Below, piece after piece: positions 55,442 to 64,000 of a DNA stretch of 64,000 nt. The first letter of the stretch is position 1. Each line of letters begins with the position of its first letter. A program made the translations under genes and the position numbers. Origin of the DNA: Nitrosopumilus sp. b3 (GTDB lineage Archaea; Thermoproteota; Nitrososphaeria; Nitrososphaerales; Nitrosopumilaceae). Location: assembly GCF_014078525.1 (NCBI RefSeq), contig NZ_MU078697.1:61452-125451 (forward strand), read 5' to 3'. The notes under the pieces were generated by a model. That model was not told where the DNA came from and ran no database searches. It saw nothing but the letters and a program-made list of their open reading frames with translations.

Positions 55442-57535
55442 ATGCGACTTAGAAAATTCAGAGTTAGAGCATATCGTTGTATTCATGATTCTGGAGAGAT
55501 TACAGTAGGGGATCTAGCTGCCTTTGTAGGTAGAAATGAAAGTGGTAAAACAACCATACTTCAGGCATTAACCTTGCTAAACAGAGACGAGGTAGTATCA
55601 GAATTGGATCTATGTGATGAAATGGATGATGAATTAAAAAATGAGATAAGATTAGCAGAGGGAGAATTTGATCTAAACCAGCATGAGAGAGATTTGATTA
55701 AAGAAAAATTCCCAAGTTTGCCAGAAATTAAAAAAATTAAATTGGTCAGAACAAACAGAAGACCAGATGTTCAATACGAATTTGAAGATATTGAACTTAG
55801 TGAAGATGAAAGTCAAGGAATCAATTCATGGGAAAATTTCTCAAGACAAATTTTAGGATTTTTTGATACAATTCCAAACCATCTAAGAATACAAATCGAT
55901 ACGAAATTTTTTGAAGGACCAGTTCCAAAGAATCAAGAAACTTTTGATAGTGGGATGGCAGAATTCAGTAATCAGTTTCATGTAATTGCAATTCAGGAAC
56001 CAAAAGTTATTGAAGAATGGGAAAAAATCTATGAAAATCCAGAAAACCAATTTTCAAATTTACTTAGTGGTGAAAGCATAAAAACAGCCTTGGAAAATTT
56101 CATAGCATCGGATTTACATCCAAGATTTGTATATTTTTCAGATTACAAAAAAATCTATGGCAACATCAATCTTAATGAATTTCTCAGGGAAGAAAGAGGA
56201 GAAAGAGCAGATTCAATTGAATATATTGAAGAATTTGATAAAGCAGAGACTGTAAGAAATCTATTTTATCTTGCTGAACTTGACATGAAAGAACTAGACG
56301 AAGTAAAAGAAAGCCCTTCACAATGTATCAAACTTTTAAATGCTGCAAGTAATAGATTGACCAAAAAACTAAATCCTGCATGGAAGGGTGACCCAATCCA
56401 CGTAGATTTAAGATACAATCCAGGAAACATTATGAGTGTAGTAATTTCAGATGTCCATAAAGACGGAACAATAACAAACACAGGGTTACTAAATAGAAGA
56501 GCAGAAGGATTCAAATGGACATTTTCATTTATCGTAAACTTTGCAGCTGAAACTCAAAGGGCTGAATTAAAAGAAGCATTATTGCTTTTAGATGAGCCTG
56601 CTAGAAATCTTCATCCGACTCAGCAAATGGGAATTTCTGATTTGCTAAAAAATTTAGCGGGTTCAAATCAAGTTCTATATGCAACACATTCTCCATTTAT
56701 GATATTTGATTATACACCTGGTAACTTGCTAGTAGTTGAATTAGATAAAAGAAAACATCTCAGTAGGATCTTTTATGATTATTGGAATGCAGATGATAAA
56801 ACATTAACACCAATTTTGTATGGATTATCTAGAGGACAGGTAGAATCCATTGTAGATAGAGAAATTGGAACCAATTCCAGACCAATAATAATTGTGGAGA
56901 CAATGTCAGATGCTATGTATCTTAATGCATTTGACAAATTTTTACAAGATCCAAATATTTCAATGAATCCTCTTAATGTTGTAGCAGCTTATAACAAAAA
57001 TTCAGTTTTACCATTGGCAATTTTTTACAGAAATCACGGATACAGAACATTTGTGCTTTTAGATAATTCAGAAGAATCAAAGCAAATTTCGGCTCAACTA
57101 GTATCAAATGAGTTTTCATCCATTCAGACCATATTCTTTGAAAGAGAAGGAAAGAAGCTAGAATCAATTGAAGACTATATTGCACTAGAGGATTATCTGC
57201 ATCCAGTCAATCAGACTTATGAAATAAAGTTAAGGCGTGAAGGGTTTTCAAATCTTACTCCTGAGGAAGTCATATCAAAAGAAGGTAAAGGAGTTTTGGA
57301 GAAGTTGAAAAAAATATGGCAGGACCACAGGGAAGATGATTGGGGAGAATTTGATAACGAAGAGATCACTAGATACATTTGTGAAAAGATAGCCCTTGAA
57401 GATACTGGTTTTCTTACAGACAAAACAAAGGATCAGTTTAGATCATTGTACAGATTAATTGCTGAAAGAATCAGACAATATCAAAATATTGCATCCAAGC
57501 CTGACCCATCTAAATTTCAAAAGGCCAAAGCTTAA
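55442..57535 (+). CDS. OLD-family ATPase-nuclease
   Basis: 697 residues. N-terminal ABC-type ATPase: Walker A GRNESGKT (30-37), helical insertion of about 280 residues, signature-like SRGQVE, Walker B ALLLLDEPARNLHP and H-loop ATHSPFMIF. C-terminal TOPRIM-like domain begins PIIIVETMSDAMYLNAF with Glu, then FVLLDNSEES in place of DxD. This is the overcoming-lysogenization-defect layout; such nucleases act in phage exclusion or repair. Whether the replaced Asp keeps metal binding is unknown. No partner gene (GajB/UvrD) is adjacent. Confidence 0.8.
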   Translation: MRLRKFRVRAYRCIHDSGEITVGDLAAFVGRNESGKTTILQALTLLNRDEVVSELDLCDEMDDELKNEIRLAEGEFDLNQHERDLIKEKFPSLPEIKKIKLVRTNRRPDVQYEFEDIELSEDESQGINSWENFSRQILGFFDTIPNHLRIQIDTKFFEGPVPKNQETFDSGMAEFSNQFHVIAIQEPKVIEEWEKIYENPENQFSNLLSGESIKTALENFIASDLHPRFVYFSDYKKIYGNINLNEFLREERGERADSIEYIEEFDKAETVRNLFYLAELDMKELDEVKESPSQCIKLLNAASNRLTKKLNPAWKGDPIHVDLRYNPGNIMSVVISDVHKDGTITNTGLLNRRAEGFKWTFSFIVNFAAETQRAELKEALLLLDEPARNLHPTQQMGISDLLKNLAGSNQVLYATHSPFMIFDYTPGNLLVVELDKRKHLSRIFYDYWNADDKTLTPILYGLSRGQVESIVDREIGTNSRPIIIVETMSDAMYLNAFDKFLQDPNISMNPLNVVAAYNKNSVLPLAIFYRNHGYRTFVLLDNSEESKQISAQLVSNEFSSIQTIFFEREGKKLESIEDYIALEDYLHPVNQTYEIKLRREGFSNLTPEEVISKEGKGVLEKLKKIWQDHREDDWGEFDNEEITRYICEKIALEDTGFLTDKTKDQFRSLYRLIAERIRQYQNIASKPDPSKFQKAKA

Positions 57536-57615
57536 GATTTAAGAAGTTTGCTTATGAAAGATTCTGAATCAAAAAATAATAATGCAGGAAAAAGGGTTTA
57601 AGGTTTAAGAGAGAG

Positions 57616-59760
57616 ATGAGTAATTTGGAAAACATGAACAAGTCCTCAATGAGAGGAATCATCCTTTCAATTGTAATTTTACTTTCAATCACATTTGCAG
57701 TAATTCCATCTTATGCTCAAGAAATTGATGTTTCAAGTATAGCTCTTGAAGAGACCACAATACTTGAATTAAAAAATGAACAGGACCAAGACATCAATAC
57801 GTTTAGGATTTGGGTTGGTAGTGATTATAGTTTCCAATCTTTTAAAACTGAAAAAGGATGGGTAGGGGAAAAAACACCACAGGGAGTTATAGTGTTCACA
57901 TCATCTGAGCCAATCAAAAAAGGAGAATCTGTCAAATTTGGTGTTAAAACAGACAAAGTAAGTTCCGGAATTAATTGGAAGGCATTAGATGACAAAGATA
58001 AACAGATTGACACGGGTAAAGCATTACCAAAAGAATTATCAAAAGTGGTTAAAAATCCAGACAATGTTCAAGTTGAAGAAAATTCAGGTTTCAGCATTTC
58101 TGAAGAGTCAATATTTAGAATAGTTCCAGAAAAACCAAATGTTGGTTCATCAATTAGAGTTACAGGAGATAAATTCGGAGCATCTCAAGAATTTGATTTC
58201 TATATCAATTCAAAAAAGATTGGAAATTTTGTGACAGATAAAGATGGTCACTTTATGACTTCAATGAAAATTCCAGAAGATCAAAAAGCTGACAGGGCAG
58301 ATTTTATCATAAAGGACAAAGAAGGTGAAGAAAAGAAAATTAGTATTAGAATAGGTGAGATTGAAAACAGAATTCCCGAAGAGAATATCAAACTAACAAT
58401 TCAAGGTATTCCAAACGTTGTACATAGAGGAGATCTACTAGAAATTTTCGGAACAGGTTCCCCAGGAAAGGGAGTTTCATTGACTATAAACTCACCAGAT
58501 GGAGAAGTTATCAGGACTAGAACGGCAGAGATTGACAGTAAAGGAAACTGGATGATCGAACCACTTATTGTTCCACTAGATAGACCATTTGGTAAATATA
58601 CCGGAGTTCTTTCAGATGGTAAAACAAACAAATCAGTTAGCTGGACAATAGAATCAGACAAAGTAATTATTATCACTCCTACAAGTTTGAAATTTGAACC
58701 AGGTGAAACTATAACGTTTAACGGAACAGCATTGCCAAACAAACCAATAGAGTTAACACTTGAGGATCCTCTTGGGAAAGAAGTATTTTCAGACATTTTT
58801 GAAATTGATGAGTCAGGTGAAGTAGAATTTGAATATCCAACTCTTCAGAGTACAGCAGAAGGAACATACACGTTAATTGCGACACAAGAAAAGAATAAAG
58901 AATTAATTTTTGTAGGACTTGGGCAATTACCCTCAATTCCGGTAAATATTGAATTTGATAAATTAAGTTACAAATCTACTGAAACTGCAACCATTACAGT
59001 TTCAGGTAAGGCATCAGAGATTGTATCATTATTAATAATTGATCCTGCAGATAAACCAAAAGGAGACACAGTATCTATCCAGCTGCAGCCAGATGGCAGA
59101 GGTTCTCATTCATTGGATCTTGATGGATACGCTTCAGGGGTATACTCAGCAGTTGTTAGTAAAGGAAGTGCTAAAAGTACAGAGATTTTTGCAGTGGGAT
59201 TACAAGTAGGATCAGGCGAAATTGACATCAATACAACAAAAACAGAATATCATCCAGGAGATCCAATTTTAATTTTAGGCAACACCAGTCCAAACGTCAT
59301 TCTAACTATTTCTTTGTGGAATCCAGATGAAAAACAGATCAAGGAAAGAGAATCATTCTCAGATAAAAACGGTAAGATTTCTGAAGAATCATTTAGAATA
59401 CCTTCTGATGCTAAAACAGGAACATGGAAGATTCATGCAAAAAGCGGTTCAAACTTTGACACTGTAGAACTTGATGTTCTTGCAGTAACACAAGAAGGAA
59501 TGATAGTAACAATTGTCGATAATCCAGATACTTATTTAGGAAAATCAAAAAATATTCAAATTTTTGGAGCATCACAAACTGTTGCAATAGAAATTCTTTC
59601 ATCTGAAGGAATAGTGATTGAAAACTTGTCAATCCCCGCATCAAAAGCAGGGGAAATCAATCTCCCATGGTTTGTTCCTTCAGAAACCGAACCTGGAACA
59701 TATACAATCAAAGTTTCAGATGCATTCAATTCTGCTGAAACTACTTTTGAAATAAACTAG
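57616..59760 (+). CDS. Large secreted protein of repeated Ig-like domains
   Basis: 714 residues. Signal peptide (SMRGIILSIVILLSITFAVIPSYAQ). After that the protein is a chain of beta-sandwich repeats with spacing about 90-100 residues, recognisable by patterns such as GDLLEIFGTGSPGKGVSLTI, GETITFNGTALPNKPIELTL, ETATITVSGKASEIVSLLI, GDPILILGNTSPNVILTISLW. Looks like a fibrous S-layer associated protein. Starts at 57,616, 57,634 or 57,649. Confidence 0.8.
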   Translation: MSNLENMNKSSMRGIILSIVILLSITFAVIPSYAQEIDVSSIALEETTILELKNEQDQDINTFRIWVGSDYSFQSFKTEKGWVGEKTPQGVIVFTSSEPIKKGESVKFGVKTDKVSSGINWKALDDKDKQIDTGKALPKELSKVVKNPDNVQVEENSGFSISEESIFRIVPEKPNVGSSIRVTGDKFGASQEFDFYINSKKIGNFVTDKDGHFMTSMKIPEDQKADRADFIIKDKEGEEKKISIRIGEIENRIPEENIKLTIQGIPNVVHRGDLLEIFGTGSPGKGVSLTINSPDGEVIRTRTAEIDSKGNWMIEPLIVPLDRPFGKYTGVLSDGKTNKSVSWTIESDKVIIITPTSLKFEPGETITFNGTALPNKPIELTLEDPLGKEVFSDIFEIDESGEVEFEYPTLQSTAEGTYTLIATQEKNKELIFVGLGQLPSIPVNIEFDKLSYKSTETATITVSGKASEIVSLLIIDPADKPKGDTVSIQLQPDGRGSHSLDLDGYASGVYSAVVSKGSAKSTEIFAVGLQVGSGEIDINTTKTEYHPGDPILILGNTSPNVILTISLWNPDEKQIKERESFSDKNGKISEESFRIPSDAKTGTWKIHAKSGSNFDTVELDVLAVTQEGMIVTIVDNPDTYLGKSKNIQIFGASQTVAIEILSSEGIVIENLSIPASKAGEINLPWFVPSETEPGTYTIKVSDAFNSAETTFEIN

Positions 59761-59798
59761 TATCAAACAATTTTATTTCACCTCAGAAGATACCAGTC

Positions 59799-60311
59799 AT
59801 GAATTTAAAAGACAAAATAGCAGAATACCCAAATTTTCCTAAAAAAGGAATTTTATTTAGAGATTTTAGTCCAATTTTGAAGGATCCTTCAGCATTATCT
59901 GAAATTGCAGATGAGTTTTCTAAGTATTTTCATACTAAAGATATCGATGTATTTGCAGGAATCGAATCACGTGGATTCATTCTTGCATGCATTTTAGCGT
60001 CTAGATACAAAAAAGGAATGATGATGATTAGAAAAGCAGGAAAATTACCTGGAAAGACTGTAAAGTTGTCGTACACTATTGAATATGGGAAGGACACAAT
60101 TGAAATTCAAAAAGACATTATTGAGAAAGGGCAAAAAGTGTTGATTTGTGATGATTTACTTGCTACAGGAGGAACAGCAAAAGCTTCTGCAAAACTTATT
60201 GAAAAGGTGGGTGGTAAAATTACCGGTTTTGCATTCATCATAGAGTTAACAGACCTTAATGGAATCAAAGGAATAAGCAATTACAATTGCAAGTCACTGG
60301 TGAAGTATTAA
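59799..60311 (+). CDS. apt: Adenine phosphoribosyltransferase
   Basis: 170 residues: [42 protein letters not shown]-like RKAGKLPG and the PRPP loop [16 protein letters not shown]. Converts adenine and PRPP to AMP. Stop overlaps the mtnP start (TAATG), so the two are coupled: mtnP yields adenine that apt recycles. Confidence 0.95.
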   Translation: MNLKDKIAEYPNFPKKGILFRDFSPILKDPSALSEIADEFSKYFHTKDIDVFAGIESRGFILACILASRYKKGMMMIRKAGKLPGKTVKLSYTIEYGKDTIEIQKDIIEKGQKVLICDDLLATGGTAKASAKLIEKVGGKITGFAFIIELTDLNGIKGISNYNCKSLVKY

Positions 60312-61102
60312 TGGAAAAGGATGTAGAAATTGGAATTTTTGGAGGGACGGGGATTTATGATTCAGGGTTACTCAAAGATGCACAAGAGATTGATATCGAT
60401 ACACCATACGGAAAGCCATCAGATACTATCACTGTAGGAATTTTTAATGGACGGAAGATTGCTTTTCTCCCAAGACATGGGAAAAAACATTCTATTCCTC
60501 CCCACATGATTAATTTTAGAGCAAATATTTGGGCTTTTAAAGAATTAGGCATTACAAGAATTATTGCGCCATCTGCAGTTGGAAGTCTTAAAGAAGAATT
60601 AGAGCCAGGACATTTTGTTTTACCATCACAATTTATAGATTTTACAAAATCAAGAAAAGGATCATTTTCTGAAGAAGGAAGAGTGATACACATTTCAGTT
60701 GCAGACCCATTTTGTCCAGAATTGCAGTCATCCATTATCAAAGTAACAGAAAAACAAGATTTGAAAATGCATAAAGATTGCACTTATGTCTGCATTGAAG
60801 GTCCAAGATTTTCAACCAAAGCAGAATCAAAATTTTATAGAACAACAGGTGCAGACATTATTGGAATGACATTAGTTCCTGAATGCCAGTTAGCTCGTGA
60901 AGCACAAATGTGTTATGCGTCAATTTCAACAGTAACAGATTATGATGTATGGGCAGAAAAACCTGTTACAGCTAAAGAAGTTTTAGAGACCTTATCAAAA
61001 AATGTAGAAAAAACAAAGGAAGTGTTAACAAAATTAATTGATCAAATTCCTAAAACTAGAAGCTGCTCGTGTGCTAAGGCGTTAGAGGAAGCAGAATTTT
61101 AG
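60311..61102 (+). CDS. mtnP: S-methyl-5'-thioadenosine phosphorylase
   Basis: 263 residues starting [26 protein letters not shown] family motifs: [47 protein letters not shown], and [14 protein letters not shown]. Cleaves MTA to adenine and methylthioribose-1-phosphate. Directly after apt. Confidence 0.94.
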   Translation: MEKDVEIGIFGGTGIYDSGLLKDAQEIDIDTPYGKPSDTITVGIFNGRKIAFLPRHGKKHSIPPHMINFRANIWAFKELGITRIIAPSAVGSLKEELEPGHFVLPSQFIDFTKSRKGSFSEEGRVIHISVADPFCPELQSSIIKVTEKQDLKMHKDCTYVCIEGPRFSTKAESKFYRTTGADIIGMTLVPECQLAREAQMCYASISTVTDYDVWAEKPVTAKEVLETLSKNVEKTKEVLTKLIDQIPKTRSCSCAKALEEAEF

Positions 61103-61383
61103 TCATCAACAAATGACTCTTTTTTAAGACCCTCAGGAAGTGTAAGATCTCCTTGAAGTAAATTCCTTTGAAGTGAGTCTATAACTTCATCAACATCATA
61201 TCCTAATTTTTTTAGTTCTTTTTCTGTAGCATCAGAAAGCTTTGCACCAACATTTTGTCCCCCAATTCTGCCAAATGCAATAGCGGTGAAACGAAATTCA
61301 TTATTATCCAAAGTGAAATTTCCAGTAATTTTCGCAGCCATCTGGCTTCCATGAATATTATTAATGTGAACTTTAAGATCCAT
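61099..61383 (-). CDS. Conserved-looking small protein, 94 aa
   Basis: A beta-rich N-terminal half ([35 protein letters not shown]) and a helical end ([27 protein letters not shown]). Convergent overlap with mtnP by 4 bases. Not recognised. Confidence 0.6.
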   Translation of the reverse strand: MDLKVHINNIHGSQMAAKITGNFTLDNNEFRFTAIAFGRIGGQNVGAKLSDATEKELKKLGYDVDEVIDSLQRNLLQGDLTLPEGLKKESFVDD

Positions 61384-61391
61384 TTTAGGAA

Positions 61392-61790
61392 TTAAATTTC
61401 TACGGCCTTGTTTATGTTATCATCAATTAAAAAGCTCCAATGCTTTTCATCTTCAATTTTATAATTATTTATTTTGAGGGGAATGATTTTCTCATCTAAG
61501 CATTCATGCTTTAGTTCGCCATTTTCTTTGAGTCTCACTAACTTCCATTTGTATTTCCCTTGTTGTAATTTGCATATTGTCACTCCCCATTTTGCATCAG
61601 CATCAATTTTTGGCATTCCAACTAGATCTGCAATTTCCTCAATGCCTAATTGTTTTTCTTCACAAAATCTTTTCTTGCAAACACCACATCTCCAAACATC
61701 AACAGAACCTATAGTTCTCTCATCTACATTGATGTTTACTACTCCAAAGTAAACTGGCTGATGCTTGCAGGTTTCAGGGTCAACACTCAA
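61392..61790 (-). CDS. Zinc-binding-like small protein, 132 aa
   Basis: CKHQPVYF, then WRCGVCKKRFCEEKQLG forms a Cys cluster resembling a zinc knuckle. The remaining region is beta-rich. TTG start. Placed 8 bases before the next gene, in one operon with the 94-aa gene. Role unknown. Confidence 0.55.
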   Translation of the reverse strand: MSVDPETCKHQPVYFGVVNINVDERTIGSVDVWRCGVCKKRFCEEKQLGIEEIADLVGMPKIDADAKWGVTICKLQQGKYKWKLVRLKENGELKHECLDEKIIPLKINNYKIEDEKHWSFLIDDNINKAVEI

Positions 61791-61812
61791 TGTTGGTCAT
61801 CCATCAATAGCA

Positions 61813-62169
61813 TTATTTAGTTCTTGCATCATCATAAGGCTTTTCTAAAATTACTCCTATATTATCAACAATTTTATTTCGTCCAAAAGATCGATTTTCT
61901 CGTTCACATAATTTTCTATACATATTGATGGCAGTGAATCTAGGATGCATTGCTTCAAACTCAGTTTCAGAAATATCAATAAATGCACCCAAAGTCATTA
62001 AATCTCTAGATGCTTTTTTAGCAACTTCTTCAGATATTTTTAATTTTTCAGCAATTTTTACCGGAGACATTTTACCATAACATGTAATTAACAAATAGAC
62101 TTTGGCTTGAACAGATTCTAATTTAATTTCAGAGATCAAATCATTTTCAATTTTTGAGAGATCCATCAT
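61813..62169 (-). CDS. Winged-helix (TrmB-like) regulator, 118 aa
   Basis: LESVQAKVYLLITCYGKMSPVKIAEKLKISEEVAKKASRDLMTLGAF is a TrmB-type helix-turn-helix. The remainder is short without a sensor domain. Upstream of the two small genes in one direction. A repressor role is inferred. Confidence 0.7.
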   Translation of the reverse strand: MMDLSKIENDLISEIKLESVQAKVYLLITCYGKMSPVKIAEKLKISEEVAKKASRDLMTLGAFIDISETEFEAMHPRFTAINMYRKLCERENRSFGRNKIVDNIGVILEKPYDDARTK

Positions 62170-62200
62170 TTAGAAAATAAGTTACAACGAAATAAATGAT

Positions 62201-62419
62201 CTATTTTTTGACTAATAGTTTCTTAGAAATTTTTAAAGAGAATCCCATTGCAATAAAATGAACAAAAGCACCCAATATCACACCTAAAAAGAGATTATCA
62301 AGAATCATCCACACGACAACAAATGTAGAAAGTGATGGAATAGTAACAATCAATGCAATTACTGTGCCTTTTATTGCAATCTCACGAATTGATAGTTTTG
62401 TAGACTCTTTATCAGTCAA
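62201..62419 (-). CDS. Small membrane protein with two spans, 72 aa
   Basis: Two hydrophobic stretches (GTVIALIVTIPSLSTFVVVWMIL and FLGVILGAFVHFIAMGFSL) with a cytosolic N-terminus and Lys-rich end. No family recognised. Confidence 0.6.
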   Translation of the reverse strand: MTDKESTKLSIREIAIKGTVIALIVTIPSLSTFVVVWMILDNLFLGVILGAFVHFIAMGFSLKISKKLLVKK

Positions 62420-62487
62420 TGGTAAAAATTTTAAAAATGGTAATAAAAACCAAAGATTAGTCAGAAGATATTGACCAATTTTTCTAC

Positions 62488-62654
62488 TTGATTTTTATCA
62501 AAAAAGACTCAAATGTATTCTGCCCTAAATGTCATGTTGAAAATATTAAGATTACATTGAAAAAATACCCTAACCATTTATTATTTGTGGGCATTGTCAA
62601 TCAACTTTTAGAATAATTGGTGCTTATCTTGTTGCTAGCGGATTATTAGACTAG
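62488..62654 (+). pseudogene. Frameshifted zinc-ribbon remnant with duplicated tail
   Basis: A TTG frame encodes ...VFCPKCHVENIKITLKKYP, and after a frame shift near 62,570 the next frame continues PFIICGHCQSTFRIIGAYL and stops at 62,654. The two CxxC knuckles make a zinc ribbon only if the frames are joined. The last 36 bases match the end of the 445-594 gene (42-bp repeat). Confidence 0.5.
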
Positions 62655-62660
62655 TAACAA
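62619..62660 (+). repeat. 42-bp repeat, copy 2 (partner at 559-600)
   Basis: 36 of 42 identical positions with 559-600. Nothing else is seen in 62,661-62,804. Confidence 0.7.
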
Positions 62661-62804
62661 TTTTTTATTTTTCTAACAAAACAAAATTCGAATCGGGGAA
62701 TCCAAAAGGATCATGATTATTTTTTTGAAAAGTATCAAGCCTGAAATTACTATATGTTCAAATATTTTTAATACAATTTTTTAATGTTATACTTCACTAT
62801 TAAT

Positions 62805-62999
62805 TCAAAAGTTACTGGTAAGATGCGATTCACCTTGTATAACTCCAAACTTTTCAAGGTCTTGTGCAATCATCTGGTATTGAACAGAATCACGATCCCA
62901 CACTTCCTCTAACAAATAATTTTGTATCGATGTAAAGATGAATGTCTTAGGAAGCAGATAACAGTCATCTAGACATAGTATGACCCAAAGATCAAACAT
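62805..62999 (-). CDS. Small hypothetical protein, 64 aa
   Basis: MFDLWVILCLDDCYLLPKTF then a helical end (YQMIAQDLEKFGVIQG). Not recognised; no paired cysteines. Weakly supported. The 63,000-63,201 region has no gene visible. Confidence 0.4.
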   Translation of the reverse strand: MFDLWVILCLDDCYLLPKTFIFTSIQNYLLEEVWDRDSVQYQMIAQDLEKFGVIQGESHLTSNF

Positions 63000-63201
63000 T
63001 GATTTGATTACTCAAATCATTTTCTTTCTAGTTGGCTATTACCCATATTGTATGAATGAAAATAATATAAACATATGATCAAAATTATCATGTCTGATAT
63101 TAGGATCAAAAATTGAAATTTTTAAGTTAAATTATATTTCATAAAGAAATTATTTCCAAGAAAGGTTCAAGCATTTTAGGAATTGAACTAAAACTAGACG
63201 A

Positions 63202-63504
63202 TTAAGATTCTATCTCAAACCCCATATTTCTCAAAATTTCCTGAATAACTGTAGGGATAATATTTGATTGCTGTTCTTTACCAAGTTCTAATCTGGCCAA
63301 TTCAGCAAACTCTTCTAATGAAGCATCACAGAGTTCTATGGAATGATTTTCTCTAATACAATTTTCTAATTGAAGTGAAACTAATTCCTGAATTTTTTTA
63401 GATTTCTCAGGATCTATCTGTGGATTATTTACAGAATACGCTTCATATGCCACAAATGATATTATAGCTGCCAGAATTATAATGCCGATGATTTTTACTG
63501 TCAC
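63202..63504 (-). CDS. Membrane-anchored small protein, 100 aa
   Basis: Signal anchor TVKIIGIIILAAIISFVAYEAYS followed by an extracytoplasmic helical part with two cysteines (NCIRENHSIELCD). Similar in plan to the casposon surface proteins but outside the element. Confidence 0.6.
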   Translation of the reverse strand: MTVKIIGIIILAAIISFVAYEAYSVNNPQIDPEKSKKIQELVSLQLENCIRENHSIELCDASLEEFAELARLELGKEQQSNIIPTVIQEILRNMGFEIES

Positions 63505-63585
63505 TAATATTCTAAATTTTTTATGAACTTAAGCATATTTGTATAGTGAAATTAGTGTTCAAACTATCCATGATTATATAATTGA

Positions 63586-63696
63586 TCAAAGTTTTTTGTC
63601 TTTGTTAGACATGTAGATTATTGCACATTTAGATGAACAAAAATCACTAGCCCTATCATCAAATTCCTTTTTACAATAATTACAAACTTTCATCAT
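63586..63696 (-). CDS. Small zinc-finger protein, 36 aa
   Basis: MMKVCNYCKKEFDDRASDF has CxxC at 5-8 and a second pair C20-x3-C24 (CSSKC), like the MYM/TRASH-type treble-clef knuckle. Fits the pattern of small zinc proteins in this genome. Either of two consecutive ATGs may start it. Confidence 0.6.
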   Translation of the reverse strand: MMKVCNYCKKEFDDRASDFCSSKCAIIYMSNKDKKL

Positions 63697-63781
63697 AGAT
63701 GATGTCACAACATCCTAATTAACAGTGTATTTTACAATTGTAAAGCCATGTAATTATATTTCTTGAAAAATTATTGGAATT

Positions 63782-64000
63782 GTGGATGATTTTGAATTTG
63801 TTGAAGATAAAACACAAAATCCAAAAATAATTTTAAACAAATCAACATTCAACAAACTAATTTTTGCAATAGTTTCAGTTGCTATTGTCTCTGCATTTCT
63901 AGGTGGCTATGTAGTTGGGGGAGAAACAGCAGAACCAAAAGAAGTCATTGTTAGAGAAGCCGTTCCAACATCTCAAGCAAAACCAACTTCACAAGAACAG
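63782..64000 (+). CDS. Membrane-anchored extracytoplasmic protein (cut by window edge)
   Basis: A GTG start gives an acidic head (DDFEFVEDKTQNPK) and a membrane span at about residues 27-46 (LIFAIVSVAIVSAFLGGYVVGG), then a Pro/Ala/Gln linker that runs off the right edge. The head-span-linker plan is like thaumarchaeal anchored thioredoxin/DsbA-type proteins, but the catalytic part is not in the window. Confidence 0.6.
   Translation, partial: MDDFEFVEDKTQNPKIILNKSTFNKLIFAIVSVAIVSAFLGGYVVGGETAEPKEVIVREAVPTSQAKPTSQEQ

Noticed and set aside
62680..62715. A tRNA T-arm-like sequence TTCGAATC
   Set aside because: No acceptor, D or anticodon stem can be formed around it on either strand.

Overview
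The window is a low-GC archaeal chromosome segment best explained as an ammonia-oxidising thaumarchaeon of the Nitrosopumilus type. Evidence is the archaeal gene set: TFB, RadA, L21e and S30e, Rpb4, Nop5 plus fibrillarin, Trm1, an RPC34-like winged-helix/Fe-S protein, TTG/GTG starts, leaderless promoters with TATA boxes about 25 bases upstream of starts, and many very small zinc-finger proteins and secreted proteins with MKTR leaders. This is inference from gene content; there is no 16S gene or amo cluster here.

Layout. 1-15,200: chromosomal genes, many small or lineage-specific (zinc ribbons, nitroreductase, FilR1-like regulator, DUF1998 helicase, CheY-like protein, TFB, SPFH protein, pilus/archaellum-like membrane proteins, methyltransferase, SirB1-like protein). 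15,203-31,049: an integrated element of about 15.8 kb that I read as a casposon. It carries a stand-alone Cas1 (casposase), an HNH nuclease, HTH proteins and a truncated family-B polymerase exonuclease part. It is bounded by imperfect terminal inverted repeats and a 14-bp target duplication made from the 3' end of tRNA-Ser(GCU). Its cargo is a long minus-strand train of overlapping genes for membrane-anchored surface proteins, plus two CheY-like receivers, several ribbon-helix-helix and zinc-finger proteins and three structured intergenic segments.

31,163-37,850: core genes, including the archaeal block rpl21e-rpoF-DUF655-ksgA-hemK2, rlmN and radA. 37,884-45,774: two IS6-like elements in tandem, each with its own inverted repeats starting GGTTCTG, separated and flanked by three copies of the same 8-bp target duplication TGTTTTAG. 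The first carries a BcgI-like (type IIB) restriction-modification gene pair. The second carries a proteasome-like Ntn hydrolase, an AbrB-type regulator with apparent operators, and a HicAB-like toxin-antitoxin pair, and has 13 tandem copies of an 8-bp repeat near its right end.

45,813-61,102: core genes again (S30e, radical SAM protein, pyrK-pyrD, nop5-fibrillarin, rnhB, trm1, rlmE, RPC34-like, OLD-family nuclease, a large surface protein, apt-mtnP). 61,099-64,000: small conserved proteins of unknown role, a frameshifted zinc-ribbon remnant whose tail duplicates the end of the 445-594 gene, and the start of a membrane-anchored extracytoplasmic protein cut by the window edge.
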